Origin: Samsoniella hepiali
Taxonomy: Eukaryota; Ascomycota; Sordariomycetes; Hypocreales; Cordycipitaceae
Length of the DNA: 64,000 nucleotides
Assembly: GCA_001455915.2 (NCBI GenBank)
Contig: LNDK02000024.1
Location: 1,736,001-1,800,000 of the forward strand
Direction: 5' to 3'
Below, piece by piece: positions 11,079 to 22,300 of this stretch. Every line of letters starts with the position of its first letter. Position 1 is the stretch's first letter. The position numbers and the translations under genes were made by a program. The notes below the pieces were generated by a model. It was not told where the DNA came from, made no database searches, and was given only the letters and a program-made list of their open reading frames with translations.

Positions 11079-12822
11079 GATGGTTGTTGGTAGACGGAGT
11101 TCTTGGGGGGGGGTACGGGCGTACTAGTACTACCCGGTTTGGTAATGTGTGTAAAGTAGTTGTTATGTGTCAAAGGATGATGATGCAGAATACAAGGAGG
11201 AGGGGGAACTTTCCGATCAGCCTCGAGCGAGCACCCCACGTCTTTATATGTTTTTCAGGTCCTCCGTGTCTAGGTTCTGAATTTACCCCTCCTTTTGTGG
11301 AAGCCCCCCCTCGGTGTGGCCCTCGTCCAATCTCCCCAAAGTCATACAGAATACTTGTCGGCCTGATGAGAGGGGGGTGGGCAAAAGGCCGGATGGGTGG
11401 CTCGGCCGGAGCGTCATGGCCCAACGACGACGACGGGCGACGGTGACGGCGGCCCCATTCGCCCGTAAGACGTTCTTGGTGTGTGGGTTCTAGATTGACA
11501 GAGAAAGCCCGCCGGCGGCGGCGCCTCGCAGCTTGTTCGGCATGTCCACTTGGGCTTGTTTCTTGTCGTCGTGGGGATCGGCCAGCGGCGGACGACAAAG
11601 AGGGTGTCGCAACCACCACAATCTTCGAACTTACTCCACGGCGCCGTCCCTCCCGCTTGCAGGTTGCTGTATGTGGTGGTCTTGTGGATGGGACTATCTC
11701 GGGCTTCGGCGTTGTAACTTGGCCTCCCACCCCTCCACTTTGGCTGAACTTTGGGGCTTGCATCCTAGCACAACACGCCTAACCCTTGTGGCTTGCCTGG
11801 CAGTTGTCAGACTACTACGCTGTGGTGTCGCAAAGCCTAGATTTTTTTTTTGTTAATTCGACTAACGTAATAAAGGATGGGCTCCCGCATTGCCAAGCGC
11901 AGCCATGTTGTCGCACACCAAGCTTGCTGGGCCTAACCCCAGCCGCCCAAAGGTTCTCTTGGGGATCAACAGTTCTGGAGCACCATCGATCGAGCGGGGT
12001 AAGAAGCTCGACTCCGAGCTAGAGCACAACAAGGTCACGACAGCGAAGGAAATGCCTGCGGCAGTAGTTTAGTTCGCTGTTCCCATTGTTGAGACAAGTG
12101 TACGAGTGGCGTGTTCCTAGGTTCCGTCTCGCTCTTCTTTTGCGGGTCGCCGTGTCATATGCGCGGGCGATGGCACTCCCTCACCTTTCAATTCCAATCG
12201 CAAGGTCCATTGAAATCCAATATTCATGGGGACCTTTCTTCCCCCCCTCGCCCCGCCTCGGCGTGCGGATCGAGCTCTCCGAGAACTCTCCGGGGGCGGC
12301 CACGGCGCTGATGCGCACCCCGACATCACCAGACCATTAAAAACCTGTAATCCAATTCCTTTGAAATGATATCCACAGCTCCAGTTTCTCGCGTTTTGGA
12401 TGTTGCAGGCATATAGATACGGAATCCCGAACGCATAGCCGGACTCGCCTCCGAGCTGCCGAGTGCACGTTCTGCTATTCCATTATCGACGGCAACAAGT
12501 CGGGTAGCCGGCTTGTTGCATACCGTCAAGCCGATGGATGATGTCGCGACGCCGAAACGGTTCTGCATTGGTATTGATTTGAACGAGGAATGGCCTCAGG
12601 TCGCCCTCCCCTTGCCTCGTCCGTTGTGGCGACGAGTGCGCGAGTCCACTGTAAGCTGTCCCTCGTGGCACTAACACGGCACTTACACCAAGCCCAGCAA
12701 TTTGAACCGACGACGACGACGACGGGTACAATGGGCTGCAGCGCCGTGCTTTGGGCTGAAGACAAGCTGGGCGGGATACGTGGCAAGCATGCAGGGATCC
12801 GAGAGCTGGGCAAGAGGACTTA

Positions 12823-13144
12823 CCCGAGTTACAAAAGAGCCTATCGTCCAGGTCGCAGACGATTGAGGTGCCGTAGCCAGGCTGCGCTCCAGCAGCGTTC
12901 GCCACCCCCCGGTCGATGTTGTACAGCGCCCAGTCTCAATCGCAACTCCCATGTCTCAACGCGCCCTCGAAGTATATGTCGGTGTCGCAGAAAATGCAAG
13001 GCCGCGCTGGCGAGTGGGTGCGGTCGCATTCATGCAAAAGCCGCCAGGGACTGTTTGTCCTTGTCGGTACTTGTGCAACTTGCAAGTGGAAGCTGGGTTG
13101 CAGAAGTGCGCCGTGGCTGGCTCGGGGGCAGCCATACATACCAC
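12823..13144 (-). pseudogene. Possible decayed gene for a small cysteine-rich protein
   Basis: On the minus strand, codon runs with regularly spaced cysteines fall in two frames. Upstream is a frame starting at the ATG at 13144, with cysteines spaced C-x6-C and a later FCMNA. Further on, in the next frame, come CIFCDTD, GSCD, then a TGA stop, then DWALYNIDRG and SIVCDLDDRLFCNSG. The last run ends at a perfect GTAAGT donor (G at 12823). The preserved donor and peptide-like composition suggest a former spliced gene broken by one frameshift and one stop; a CGA-to-TGA transition would explain the stop. No family is recognised and chance cannot be excluded. Confidence 0.25.
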
Positions 13145-13681
13145 TGGAGCGCGGGCAGCGACCGCCGGGCTCCGGCCTCGAGTCTAGATGGCACGGCCGG
13201 TGGGCAACGCCGTGCCGGGAGAGGCGCCTTTTGCATGGACAAGGAAACGAGATCCAGGTTTCTTTCTAAAAGTTTGTCCTTGTGAGAATGGGATTTTCTC
13301 TTCAAAGCTGGCCATGTTCTTTGTACTCGACTTGCGACCGGAGAAGAATAGCCCCCACGCACGGCGTAAATACTGACGCAGCAGCGGAAGAAGAGCACGT
13401 CTCACACACATATTTAGTTCAACCCCCTACGATATCGAGAACGCGCTGTCAATCTAACAATACCTGATATCCGCCAACCGGCAATTGGCCCTGCAGACAT
13501 CAGCTGTGGTTCGATGGCAGCGGCAGTGCGCTGGCCATCTTCAGCGGCTGCCTTGGCCATCAGCAGCAAAGAATATGACGAAATGTATTAAAAAGAGGCT
13601 GAAGCCATTCAACTGAGAAGAGTTGCGGGTATTCTTACACGACGCCAAAGCATCATCGCCATCTACTGTACACAAAATGCC

Positions 13682-14884
13682 CTAGGCGAGCGTCTTTGTC
13701 CGATTCAACAGCCTCGGCAGCTCAGAGAGGTTCTTCAACACCTTTAACCGCTGGTTCGACCACAGCGCGAAGCCAGCCTGCCGAAGCAGCGCAATGTCGA
13801 GGCCCTGCGCATTGCCACCAAGCTCCGCGCAGCCCACGCCGCCTCCGGGCCGCGCGCTCTCGTAGTACTGCACGACGGCCGACGCAAAAATCAGCTTCCT
13901 GCGGTCGCCCAGCGCCGGCGCCGGCGCCTCCGTCGCCCTCCACACTTCCCCGTCCGTCGCGGCCGTGGCCGTCGGGCACAGCAGGCCCTGGTTCACGCGC
14001 GTGGCCCGCTCGTGGCCGTGGGCGTGCCGGAGGTAGTCGAGCACCGTCGCGTACTCGTGCTTCTCGGGGTGCGCCACGTCCGGGTAATAGCAGTCGTGGT
14101 GCGCGGCCGCGTGGTAGAAGAAGCGCTCGCCGCAGTCGCCGCCGAGCGGCCAGTGCTGGCTGAAGCGGCTCACCTGCAGGCCGAGCCACCAGTCGTCGTC
14201 GGCCGCGCTGACAGCCGCAATACCCTCAAGGCTCTTGAGATCCTTGCGGGACCACCCCAGCGTGCCGCGCCGCGCCGCGCGCTTCAGGTCAAAGACGAGC
14301 TGCAGCCGCCACAGCGCGCGCAGGCACCGCTGCTCCTCGCTCCACTGCGGCGGCAGGGCGGACACGGACGCGCTGGCGTGGCTGTAGTCGCTTTCGTTGG
14401 TCATGTGCGCCAGCGCGTCGAGGTAGTAGCCCAGGCAGTCCAGCGAGACCAGCGTCAGCCGCCGCGCCGTCACCAGCAGGCCGCGCACGATGCACGGCGC
14501 CGTGTCACGGTCCAGCCGCTTCGGTGCACATCCCGCCGGCGACGCCTTTTGGCGCGAGCTGTGCCGCAGTGACTCCTCAATGACCTGCCGCCGAAAGGAC
14601 GCGACGCCGGGCGCGACAGGCCACGGCGTGTACTCTGTGTAGCCGGGTGGAAACGGCCGCGCGCCGGACCGCAGCAGCGCCACCTGGCGCATCACGACCT
14701 GCACGTGGTCGCAGAGGCACCCATCGGAAAGGATACACTCGAATATCTCGACGGCGCACGTCCCGTGGTCCAGGAGCCGGTACGAGGCGGGTGAGGCCCG
14801 GAGCAGGCTGTCCAGTGTGGTGAGGTCGGGCAAGTTGCAGAGGACCTGCAGCAGTAGCTCATACGGCAGAGCTTCGAGCGACAT
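13682..14884 (-). CDS. F-box-like domain protein
   Basis: Single-exon protein of 400 residues. The N terminus, SLEALPYELLLQVLCNLPDL followed by TTLDSLLRASPASYRLLD, fits the F-box pattern (LP-E-L-hydrophobic-L-L-D-L-L-S--Y) and would bind Skp1 in an SCF ubiquitin ligase. The rest (about residues 45-400) has no recognised repeat such as LRR or WD40. It is rich in Trp, His and Arg, as in many lineage-specific fungal F-box-like proteins. The target is therefore unknown. Codon use is strongly G/C-ending. It heads the accessory-looking stretch 13.7-23.8 kb. The ATG at 14884 is the only start that includes the F-box. Confidence 0.7.
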   Translation of the reverse strand: MSLEALPYELLLQVLCNLPDLTTLDSLLRASPASYRLLDHGTCAVEIFECILSDGCLCDHVQVVMRQVALLRSGARPFPPGYTEYTPWPVAPGVASFRRQVIEESLRHSSRQKASPAGCAPKRLDRDTAPCIVRGLLVTARRLTLVSLDCLGYYLDALAHMTNESDYSHASASVSALPPQWSEEQRCLRALWRLQLVFDLKRAARRGTLGWSRKDLKSLEGIAAVSAADDDWWLGLQVSRFSQHWPLGGDCGERFFYHAAAHHDCYYPDVAHPEKHEYATVLDYLRHAHGHERATRVNQGLLCPTATAATDGEVWRATEAPAPALGDRRKLIFASAVVQYYESARPGGGVGCAELGGNAQGLDIALLRQAGFALWSNQRLKVLKNLSELPRLLNRTKTLA

Positions 14885-15684
14885 GATGGAAATACGGCAA
14901 AGTGAGAATGGGAGCGACTACCGAGGGATGTAAAAAGGGGGGCTGAAATGTATACATGTCTTGTATGCGCGTGACTGTAAACGTGACAGTGAACATGGGT
15001 GGCTTGTCTTATCAGATCAAAGCCCCCGGATCTTTCGGCCGACCGATAGCGCCGACCGCCGGCCCAGGGATTGGCTATGCCAAGCCCACGGCAAGTCGCC
15101 CGACCCGTGGCAGAAGAAGACTGGACTCGATTGACAGGAGTAGCTTAAACTCAACTGAAGAGTTTTGTACTTTCCAAGATGCAAAAGGCCGGCCCATTTC
15201 AGATGATGGGAATGGCGCTCCGATTATACTTGGTCGTGGCTTGTGTACCCAGGCACGACGCCAAGGTTGGAGCAGTAGTGATTCCAAGGACGTTTTGACT
15301 TTTGTACGAGTCGTTCGATTTGATGCGCGTCAGAAATTCCACAGCATGCCTTGCACGCGCTGAAGTCCCGGTCCGTTCCGTATAGTACAACGAAGACATA
15401 CCCTAGAGCCGACTCTAACGCTGGACATTTGCCTCTATTATCGTCTCTTATTTGCTTATTTTTTTCACTTGGATTTCTGGGTGCGCTTCTCTTAGCGTTG
15501 AAACATGGAACAAGTTATAGAGCCATACCATCAATATTTTACGGGTTTTCGGCCTCGCGAGAGAGCGCTCAGTTATGAGCAAGCGCTGCCCCAGGGACAA
15601 ATACCTGAGGGGAGAAGACTGACGATCCAGGATGTAAATTCGCTGACAAATTGAAATAAAAGATTTATACTGGAACAATCTGTT
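14885..15684. other. Intergenic region between F-box-like gene and kinase gene
   Basis: About 800 bp with no credible gene. It carries the F-box-like promoter at its left end and the kinase 3' UTR at its right end. Short open frames on both strands lack domain features. Confidence 0.5.
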
Positions 15685-16920
15685 CTAATACACGTCGGAA
15701 TCTCCAAATACGGCGACCAACTGCTCCCATGACACCTTGTCCTTGTAAATGAGGCCAGCGACCAAACGGCCGTCCCACAACGCGCGATGCGGAAAGCTAT
15801 ATGTGCAACGATGAACAATATCCGCTCGAGAGGTCCCTAGTATCGCAGACAAAGCTGTTTGGGATTTAGAAGATGGCGCAAGCTTTCGGGTGTTAGCTTC
15901 CAAGTCCGCCAGATTGTCGCGGACAGCGTTCCTAAAGTCAATAATTACCTGGTTCTCCTCATCGGTAATTCCAGGAAATGTAATGAATTCCGGCGAGACG
16001 GCCAAGCGCTCCAACGGGGCGGTCCCGGCGCCGCTCCAGTCGAGCACACCCGTGAGATTGTACTCGTCGTCGAACAAGAGATTTCCGTAGTGCAAGTCGA
16101 AGTGACAGAGCGGAAAGGGGCCATGAACCCTGTCTTCGATGATGATCTGGGTGATGGCAGACTTGAGAATCCAACATGCGGTCCGCCACTCGGGGTCTTG
16201 AGCGTGTGCCTTCATGGCTTTTCGATTTTGTTCTTGCCGCTCGTTGTAGAACCACTCGAGCGACGTCGCTGGCAATGGAGCTACAGTGTCCGTTTCCTCA
16301 GAGGCAATGATGTCGGGAGGCTCGTCACAGCCGTCACCGCACCATATTCTTCCCAGTTTGCCAAAGGACAGGTTCTGCAGCTGGAAGAAGACGTCGGCGA
16401 ATTGCCGCGCAACATGCGGATGGTATGCTACAGGTACGCGGCGTGCAACCGTTGAGGCAAGCGTTTGGCCCGCGAGGCACTCCATGAGCATGTAGGGATA
16501 CCCAAACTCGTTTGAGGGAGATGCTTCAAAGGCAAACACGTCGGGGACAGGAATCGTTGTCCGTTGGCGCAGGGTTCTCAGAGTCGCAATCTCACTCAAC
16601 ATGCTCTTCCTGTCCTCGCCACCGTCACCGCCACGCGTTGGAGAGTGGCAAATGCGAGCGATCCAGATGACGCCGTCGGAGAATGTGACCCTGAAAACCA
16701 GATTGTTCATCCCAAAGGTAAAGGACTCCGTGTTGATGGTGCAAGTAATGGTCGTAGTAGTATCTGCAGCTTTGGGGTTGCGTGCTGAAAGAGCGGCATT
16801 GTGAAGAATTTCGAACTTTGCAGTACTGAGTACTCCAGAAACCGCATTGTGAAACTTGTTTGTGGCTGGCTCCAAGTCATCGACTGTTAGCCAGTTGGCT
16901 CCAGGGACCAGGGCAGGCAT
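15685..16920 (-). CDS. APH-fold phosphotransferase (aminoglycoside phosphotransferase family)
   Basis: Protein of 411 residues with the aminoglycoside/choline-kinase (APH) fold; the natural substrate in fungi is usually unknown. The N-lobe shows FTFGMNNLVFRVTFSDGVIW, the usual nucleotide-binding strands, and a later hinge-like GYPYMLMECLAGQTL. The catalytic loop HFDLHYGNLLFDD (Asp near 275) and metal-binding LDWSGAG (Asp near 294) are both intact, so activity is likely. The ATG at 16920 (MPALVPGANW) is used; codons just upstream lack an ATG. Its promoter region (466 bp) is shared with the divergent Zn2Cys6 regulator, suggesting co-regulation. It could be a detoxifying or metabolite kinase. 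Antibiotic resistance should not be assumed from the family name. Confidence 0.85.
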   Translation of the reverse strand: MPALVPGANWLTVDDLEPATNKFHNAVSGVLSTAKFEILHNAALSARNPKAADTTTTITCTINTESFTFGMNNLVFRVTFSDGVIWIARICHSPTRGGDGGEDRKSMLSEIATLRTLRQRTTIPVPDVFAFEASPSNEFGYPYMLMECLAGQTLASTVARRVPVAYHPHVARQFADVFFQLQNLSFGKLGRIWCGDGCDEPPDIIASEETDTVAPLPATSLEWFYNERQEQNRKAMKAHAQDPEWRTACWILKSAITQIIIEDRVHGPFPLCHFDLHYGNLLFDDEYNLTGVLDWSGAGTAPLERLAVSPEFITFPGITDEENQVIIDFRNAVRDNLADLEANTRKLAPSSKSQTALSAILGTSRADIVHRCTYSFPHRALWDGRLVAGLIYKDKVSWEQLVAVFGDSDVY

Positions 16921-17386
16921 CGTCAGCACAAGAGCTGTGGTGATGTAGAGGTGTTATCAAGAACCAAGGTATCTGGTGTTCAGATACATTGGGCTAATCT
17001 GGCCCTCTACAGTACGGCTCTGGGTATAGTTGCAAAGTTGGATAGAAGAATGACAAGGCGCAATAGGACGGCAACAGGCAGCAACTCGTAGCGTGGGGTA
17101 TTCACAAATTGGCGCTCGGCTAGGTAGTAGCGCAGTTTTGATCATGATTAGCAGCTTATTGATTAGCCGATTGTACAACAATAATTTTCTGACCCTTGAA
17201 GCTGGACAAAACCGCTGTCTCAGTTTTCTTCTAATTATGGCATAGCTGTATCACCACCGTTCCACGGCTGACGGGTTAGTCCGATCAGGCTGCTATCGCA
17301 GCCTGCAAGCTAATACCACCCCCGCATCCCCTTGTCTAGAAAGCAATGAGCTCAAAAGTACTGCTTCATCCATAACCGCCGACAAG
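16921..17386. promoter_or_regulatory. Shared divergent promoter of APH kinase and Zn2Cys6 regulator
   Basis: This 466-bp region lies between the two divergent ATGs. It contains CGG at 17265-17267 and the inverted pair CGG-N6-CCG at 17272-17283, which is the arrangement bound by some Zn2Cys6 dimers (the Ppr1 spacing). Autoregulation or co-regulation of the kinase is plausible but not shown. Confidence 0.4.
17272..17283. promoter_or_regulatory. Candidate Zn2Cys6 binding site CGG-N6-CCG
   Basis: An inverted CGG/CCG pair with a 6-nt spacer lies 104 bp before the ATG of a Zn2Cys6 regulator, with a third CGG triplet 4 nt to its left. Such pairs occur often by chance in GC-rich DNA; position is the main support. 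Confidence 0.3.
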
Positions 17387-19122
17387 ATGAGCGACTCTGT
17401 TGCCCGGACGGGCCTGAATCCAAATGGGCCGGCGCGCAAAAAGGCGTGGAGTCCCAGAGTCCGGACTGGATGCCACACTTGCCGGTTCGTTGCTTTCTGC
17501 CCTCTGCTCGCCGCTGAATAATAGCACCAAAATCAAGCCGGCGGGAGCTCGCGCTCGCTCTAACATTATTCCAGCGTGCGCAAGGTAAAGTGCGACGAGA
17601 CGCGGCCGGCCTGCCAGCGCTGCGTCAAGGCACGCCGCCAATGCAGTGGCTACGCCCTGGACTCGTCGGCCAGACGTAACGGCGGGCAGGTATGGCAGCT
17701 CACGAACCAAGGATGGAGAATATGCAGTGAAGCCGAGCCTCCTGAATGGGACTTTACGCAGGCCGTGCACTACTGTATGTCGCAACCGTTTTCCGCAGGG
17801 GGGGATGTCACAGCTGACAACAGCGCTGCGTAGACTTTTCGGTCATGAAGCCGTCGGCCGATGGAACGATCCCGGAGCCCCCGATATACCGCAAAGAATT
17901 TGTCAAGTGCAGGTTCATCTGCACAGTCATTGGTGACCAGGTTTCCAAGGCATCCAAAGCCAGAAACAGGCTCCTAGGCCCCGGGGAGGATCCCGCCTTT
18001 GCTGGCCTCTGGCTCAAGTACTACCGCTACACGGCCGAAAGCCTCGACATGATCAACCAATCCGCGCGAGGCGTGAGGCCGCACGGCGGGAAGCTGGACG
18101 TACTTATCGGCATCACATATCTGTTTCTTGTGGACATGTATATCAAGGCGTCCATGTGGCATGCGCACATCAAAGGCTACCTCGCCTACCTCGATCACCA
18201 GGGCGGCATCACGGAGGTTTTGAAGCAACCAAAGCCGCCACTCGGCACTCTACCAATTATCCTCTGGTAAGTGACGAGGAAACAACACTGCGGCGCCTAT
18301 TCTTTTTTACGAGCGTTTACTCTCTTTGGCCGCCAAAGAAAACTGACAGGGGCTGCGTGTTTTAGTATAGGCACGCCACTCAACACAACCACTCCAGCGA
18401 GTCAACAGATCCAGGGCTTTGATAGTTTTACGGATGCTGAGATAACGAGGATAGCTGAGCTGGAATTTGACGAAGGCATGCCGTGCCCAGCAGAGTTTCT
18501 AATTACCATCATCCACATCACCCGCCTGCGCGGTCTTGTCGCCGGAGCTGGAAAAGAGTACACCGCGCAACAAAATGCCCTCACTTCGTCAGCGAGAGCC
18601 GCTGAAAAGGTGCTACGCCTATTTAGTGCTATGAGACAGGTGGATGTGGACAAGTGGGTAGAACATCAGCTCACTCACCATGGTGAGACGGTGCCACCCG
18701 TCATGGCACGAATTTACGAATTGGCTATTCGACTCTACGCGATCCTGACCCTACCAAAGTTGGCCACATTGCCATGGATATCATCAGCAGCAACCTCATA
18801 CCCAAAACGCCTAGGCTTCGATCTTCACGACAGCGTGCGAATCCTGCACCGCGAGCAGCTTCTCGCGCTACTGCGGCAGACGTGGGATAGCCTCCGCTAC
18901 CATGGCGGCCTGGCCTGGCCGCTCATTGTCGCGGGCGTGGCCGCGTCCGATGGCAGTGCGCAGGATCGGGACTACATTGACCGGCGCCTTTGCTACATCT
19001 GGCAAAGGCCGCTCACAGCAGCCACCTTTCTCCTCGCGGTGGAGAAGCTGCGTGCATTCTGGCGCTCGGGCAAGACTGGGTGGGAGGACTGCTTTGACGA
19101 GCCAACTCCGTGCTATCCTTGA
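17387..19122 (+). CDS. Zn2Cys6 fungal transcription factor
   Basis: Nuclear DNA-binding regulator of 495 residues. Exons are 17387-17484, 17575-17774, 17834-18266 and 18366-19122; introns are 90, 59 and 99 nt. The binuclear zinc cluster has Cys at 29, 32, 39, 46, 49 and 56 (CHTC-x6-C-x6-C-x2-C-x6-C), interrupted by intron 1 right after the second Cys, a common fungal intron position. The rest fits the fungal transcription factor 2 type region: residues after the cluster read FTQAVHYYFSVM, and the middle holds a helix-rich part with LAYLDHQGGITEVL. Intron 2 was placed at the GTATGT donor and TAG acceptor because this joins the two halves of HYYFSVM in phase. It is divergent from the APH kinase and convergent with the ABC transporter. 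An AATAAA lies about 105 nt after the stop. Confidence 0.82.
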
Positions 19123-19390
19123 CCTCGCCCAAACTTCAATGCCAACAAACTCACAAGCGTGGGTTGGGGTTATGCTACTAATTCTGGTTTGATGGTGGAT
19201 AGGAAAGAAAACTTTGAATTCAGCGACAATAAAAGAAGATTACACGTTTTCATTGCTCATTGTAAAGCTAATAAATACATCATATGTACACCATGCTAAA
19301 AGACTTCTGTAAAGTGTAGGAAACCGACTCATTGAAAAAGAAGAAAGTAGAAGAGAACGAATAAAGTGTGACATCAGAAGCAGTCTTATA

Positions 19391-22300
19391 CTAGGAGTTG
19401 AGTCCGAACAATCTGGGTGCAGTCTCGGGTGTCAGGATATTCTCCATCCTTCCGCCGTTCATCGCAATCATAAAGTCCACTTCTTCCATGGCCTCATGAC
19501 GGTGTGCTACTGATATTATCGTGCAATCTCGGAACTCCGTGTTCATGACTTGTTGCGCCTCCGATTCTCGCAGGGCGTCAAGATTACTCGTGGCCTCATC
19601 AATCAGGACGAGGTTGCCACCAGTCTCTTGACGACGCACAACGGCCCGGGCAATAGAAAACAACTGCATCTCGCCATTGGAATAGCCGACATCCGGAAGC
19701 ATCGCGTCCAGGCCCCCTTTCCGAACCAACTGGTCCCACAAGCCGAGCTCGGTGAGGACATCTGTCAGGTGACTGTCTCTCTCCGCTCTCTTTTCTGCAT
19801 CGCCCATTTCCTCATCATTGATTGTAAACGGCAAGAGGTTCTTCCTCACGGTGTCGCTGAATTGCACTGGATCCTGGGTGATGGTGATGATGTGCGATCG
19901 AAGGACGTCAGGGTCAACGTCCGCAATATCGACATCGTCAATTTCCACAGAGCCACTGTACTGCATGAACCCAAGTAGCGTTAGAAGAATAGAGCTCTTT
20001 CCACTGCCTGTTCGTCCAATAATGCCAACTTTGTCCTGGGGGTCAATAGCAAGCGTGAGATCTCGAACGATTGGCGGAACATCATCAGCAGGTCGATATC
20101 GTGCTGAAACTCCTGTGAAATCAACAGCACCGGTAAAGGGCCAGTCTTGTGGCAGTTCAATCGGTTCGGCAGGCCCCTTTTCCTGCGGTGCATCTTTCTT
20201 CAACGTCTCCAATCTTGCGAGTGCAGCAACTGATGTTTCAGACCCGGCACAAGCCTCGAGGAAGTGAAACATTAATCGCTGGAAGTCCATGATTGCTAGA
20301 AAGGCGAGTCCTATCGCGGATCCAGAACTGCAGTTTTTTGCGCATACAACAACGGACACCAAGGTAAAGGCAACAGACGCAACAATAAGCCCAAGAACCA
20401 GTCCAAGCCATTGTTGGATACGGAGCGTGAGGTAATATGGCTGTTGCGAGTTGTCAAGGAGGCGGTAACCATTTGCCAGATTTTGCTCCCGCCAGCCAAA
20501 GGCCTGAATGTGAGTGATGCCGTCTGCCGTTTCAGTAAAGAAGGTTTGTAATAGTTTCTTCTCCGCAAGGTCCAAGTGGTTTACTTGTCTCGAGGTTCTG
20601 AGGTAAAACCTTTGGACTAGGACAACGGTAACCACAATCGCGGGAAGCGCTACAGTCATATATGCAGCACTTGACACAATTATGCCAACAGTAACCGCAG
20701 TCAGAGAAAATAGGTAGAGGGTTCGGAAAAGGTAGTAGGGAATAATCCTGGCAAAGAGATTCGAATCTTCACTGAATCGACTCAAAAGATCGCTCGTCTT
20801 GGTTACCGTGAGGTAGCCAATAGTGGCGCGCATAGTAATGTTGAGAATTTGTTCATGCAGTGCCACAGCGGCGCGCACAGCGATGACAGTGTAGAGAAAC
20901 CAATACACGAAAGCGACGAAGAAACAAGCAAATGCAGATGTCATCGCGTACCCAATGAAGTACCAGCCTTGAGTCGGACCGACTTCAGTCCAAAGCCGCA
21001 TGTATATCTGGGGACTCAGTTCGCTGACGGCCAGGAAAAAGGCGAGAAGGCTTGTCGCAAAACATTCCCACCTTCCAATACTGTCAATAAAGACGAGATA
21101 TAGCCCCAAATGTCCAGCCTTCCTGCTGGGGTTATAAGCAGACTTCGCAGAATTCTCCGGGTCGGTAGGCCATGATAAGCTGATGAGAGCCTTTTCTTTG
21201 GCCTCGGCTTCTTCGGACACCCATGGTGTAGCTGAACTCAGGTATCTCTGAATATTTGCAAGACTCGTAGGGCTGTAGTAACCAGAATGACCCAGAGTTA
21301 CCAGTCCTTCTTCGTCAATGGTAACCATGGTATCAGCGACATCCAGAACTTCCGGCAGGTAGGTCGACAGGAGGACCGTAGAGCCGGCCCTTCGAAGCGC
21401 ACCCTCCGGGCCGCACAGCTCAAATAAGATATCCATTGCGGTCGTCCGATCGAGAGAGTTAAAACTATCATCGATAATGGTGATGTCGCAGCGTGCGAAG
21501 ACAGCCCTGGCCAGGGAGACGCGTTGGCGCTGCCCACCACTCAGCATAACGCCATTAGGCCCTACAACATAACCGTCGCCACCAGGCAGTCGCGCCAAAT
21601 CTTCTCCAAGCTGGCATGTTTCTATTGCGTCTGCATATCGCACAGCGTCAAACTTTAGGTGACCAATGATGTTGTCACGGATGGACGTATCCATGAGCCA
21701 GACAGTGGGGCCACAGTACGCAATATTGACCTTATCGGTGTAGACATAACCGTTGTCATTAGTGGTTTCGCCCAAGATGCTCTGAAGAAAAGTTGACTTG
21801 CCACAGCCAGTTGGACCAACGACACCTGCTACTGAGCCGCGAGAGAAAGTGAGGGTAACTTCTGAAAGCAAACGCTCCTCCATCTCAACCGGCCCAATAC
21901 TGGCATTGGCAAATTGAATGATGCCCCCGGGGCTATGGGTTGGCTGGCGTGATCTCATTACCTCCGAACCATAGTGCGTTGGTAGGAGCTCATATGTTTG
22001 AGGACTAGCAGAGGGGTCCCATTTAACCCGCGAATCTTTGCGCTCTTCCAGAAGGAGGTATTTCTGAATTCGACCAAAGCATGCAGCCATATTTGTGATG
22101 TCTGAGTATGCACATATAACTCTAGTTGTAGGGGCCTGGATGAGACTCACAACGGCAAGCGTCGGAAACACCCGAGAAGAAGACATTTCTCCGCCGAACC
22201 CACTCCAGAAAAAAGCAGCTGCTATAGCAAAGGCAGGGGTGCCTAACTCGGAAAATTCCATAGTCATATTCACAAGCGCCATGAAGAAGCGAAAGGGTTT

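Larger units (their letters stand above)
10994..13681. other. 2.7-kb region: FDH promoter plus sequence of unclear origin
   Basis: The first several hundred bases are the FDH promoter and are rich in G/C runs. No intact gene is seen on either strand. The overlapping open frames between 12.3 and 13.4 kb do not form one convincing product, but a possible decayed cysteine-rich gene on the minus strand is listed separately. The sequence is not AT-rich, so an obvious RIP-destroyed transposon is unlikely. Confidence 0.45.

Noticed and set aside
11170..11763. A 197-codon minus-strand frame upstream of FDH
   Set aside because: It overlaps the FDH promoter, has Arg/Pro-biased composition and no recognisable family.
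12590..13285. A 231-codon plus-strand frame near 13 kb
   Set aside because: It has no domain or splice support; the opposite strand gives a better, though broken, coding signal.
17690..17823. An alternative second intron in the Zn2Cys6 gene (GTATGG to ACAG)
   Set aside because: It keeps phase but discards the well-formed WRICSEAEPPEWDFTQAVHY segment; the 59-nt intron at 17775-17833 joins that segment cleanly.
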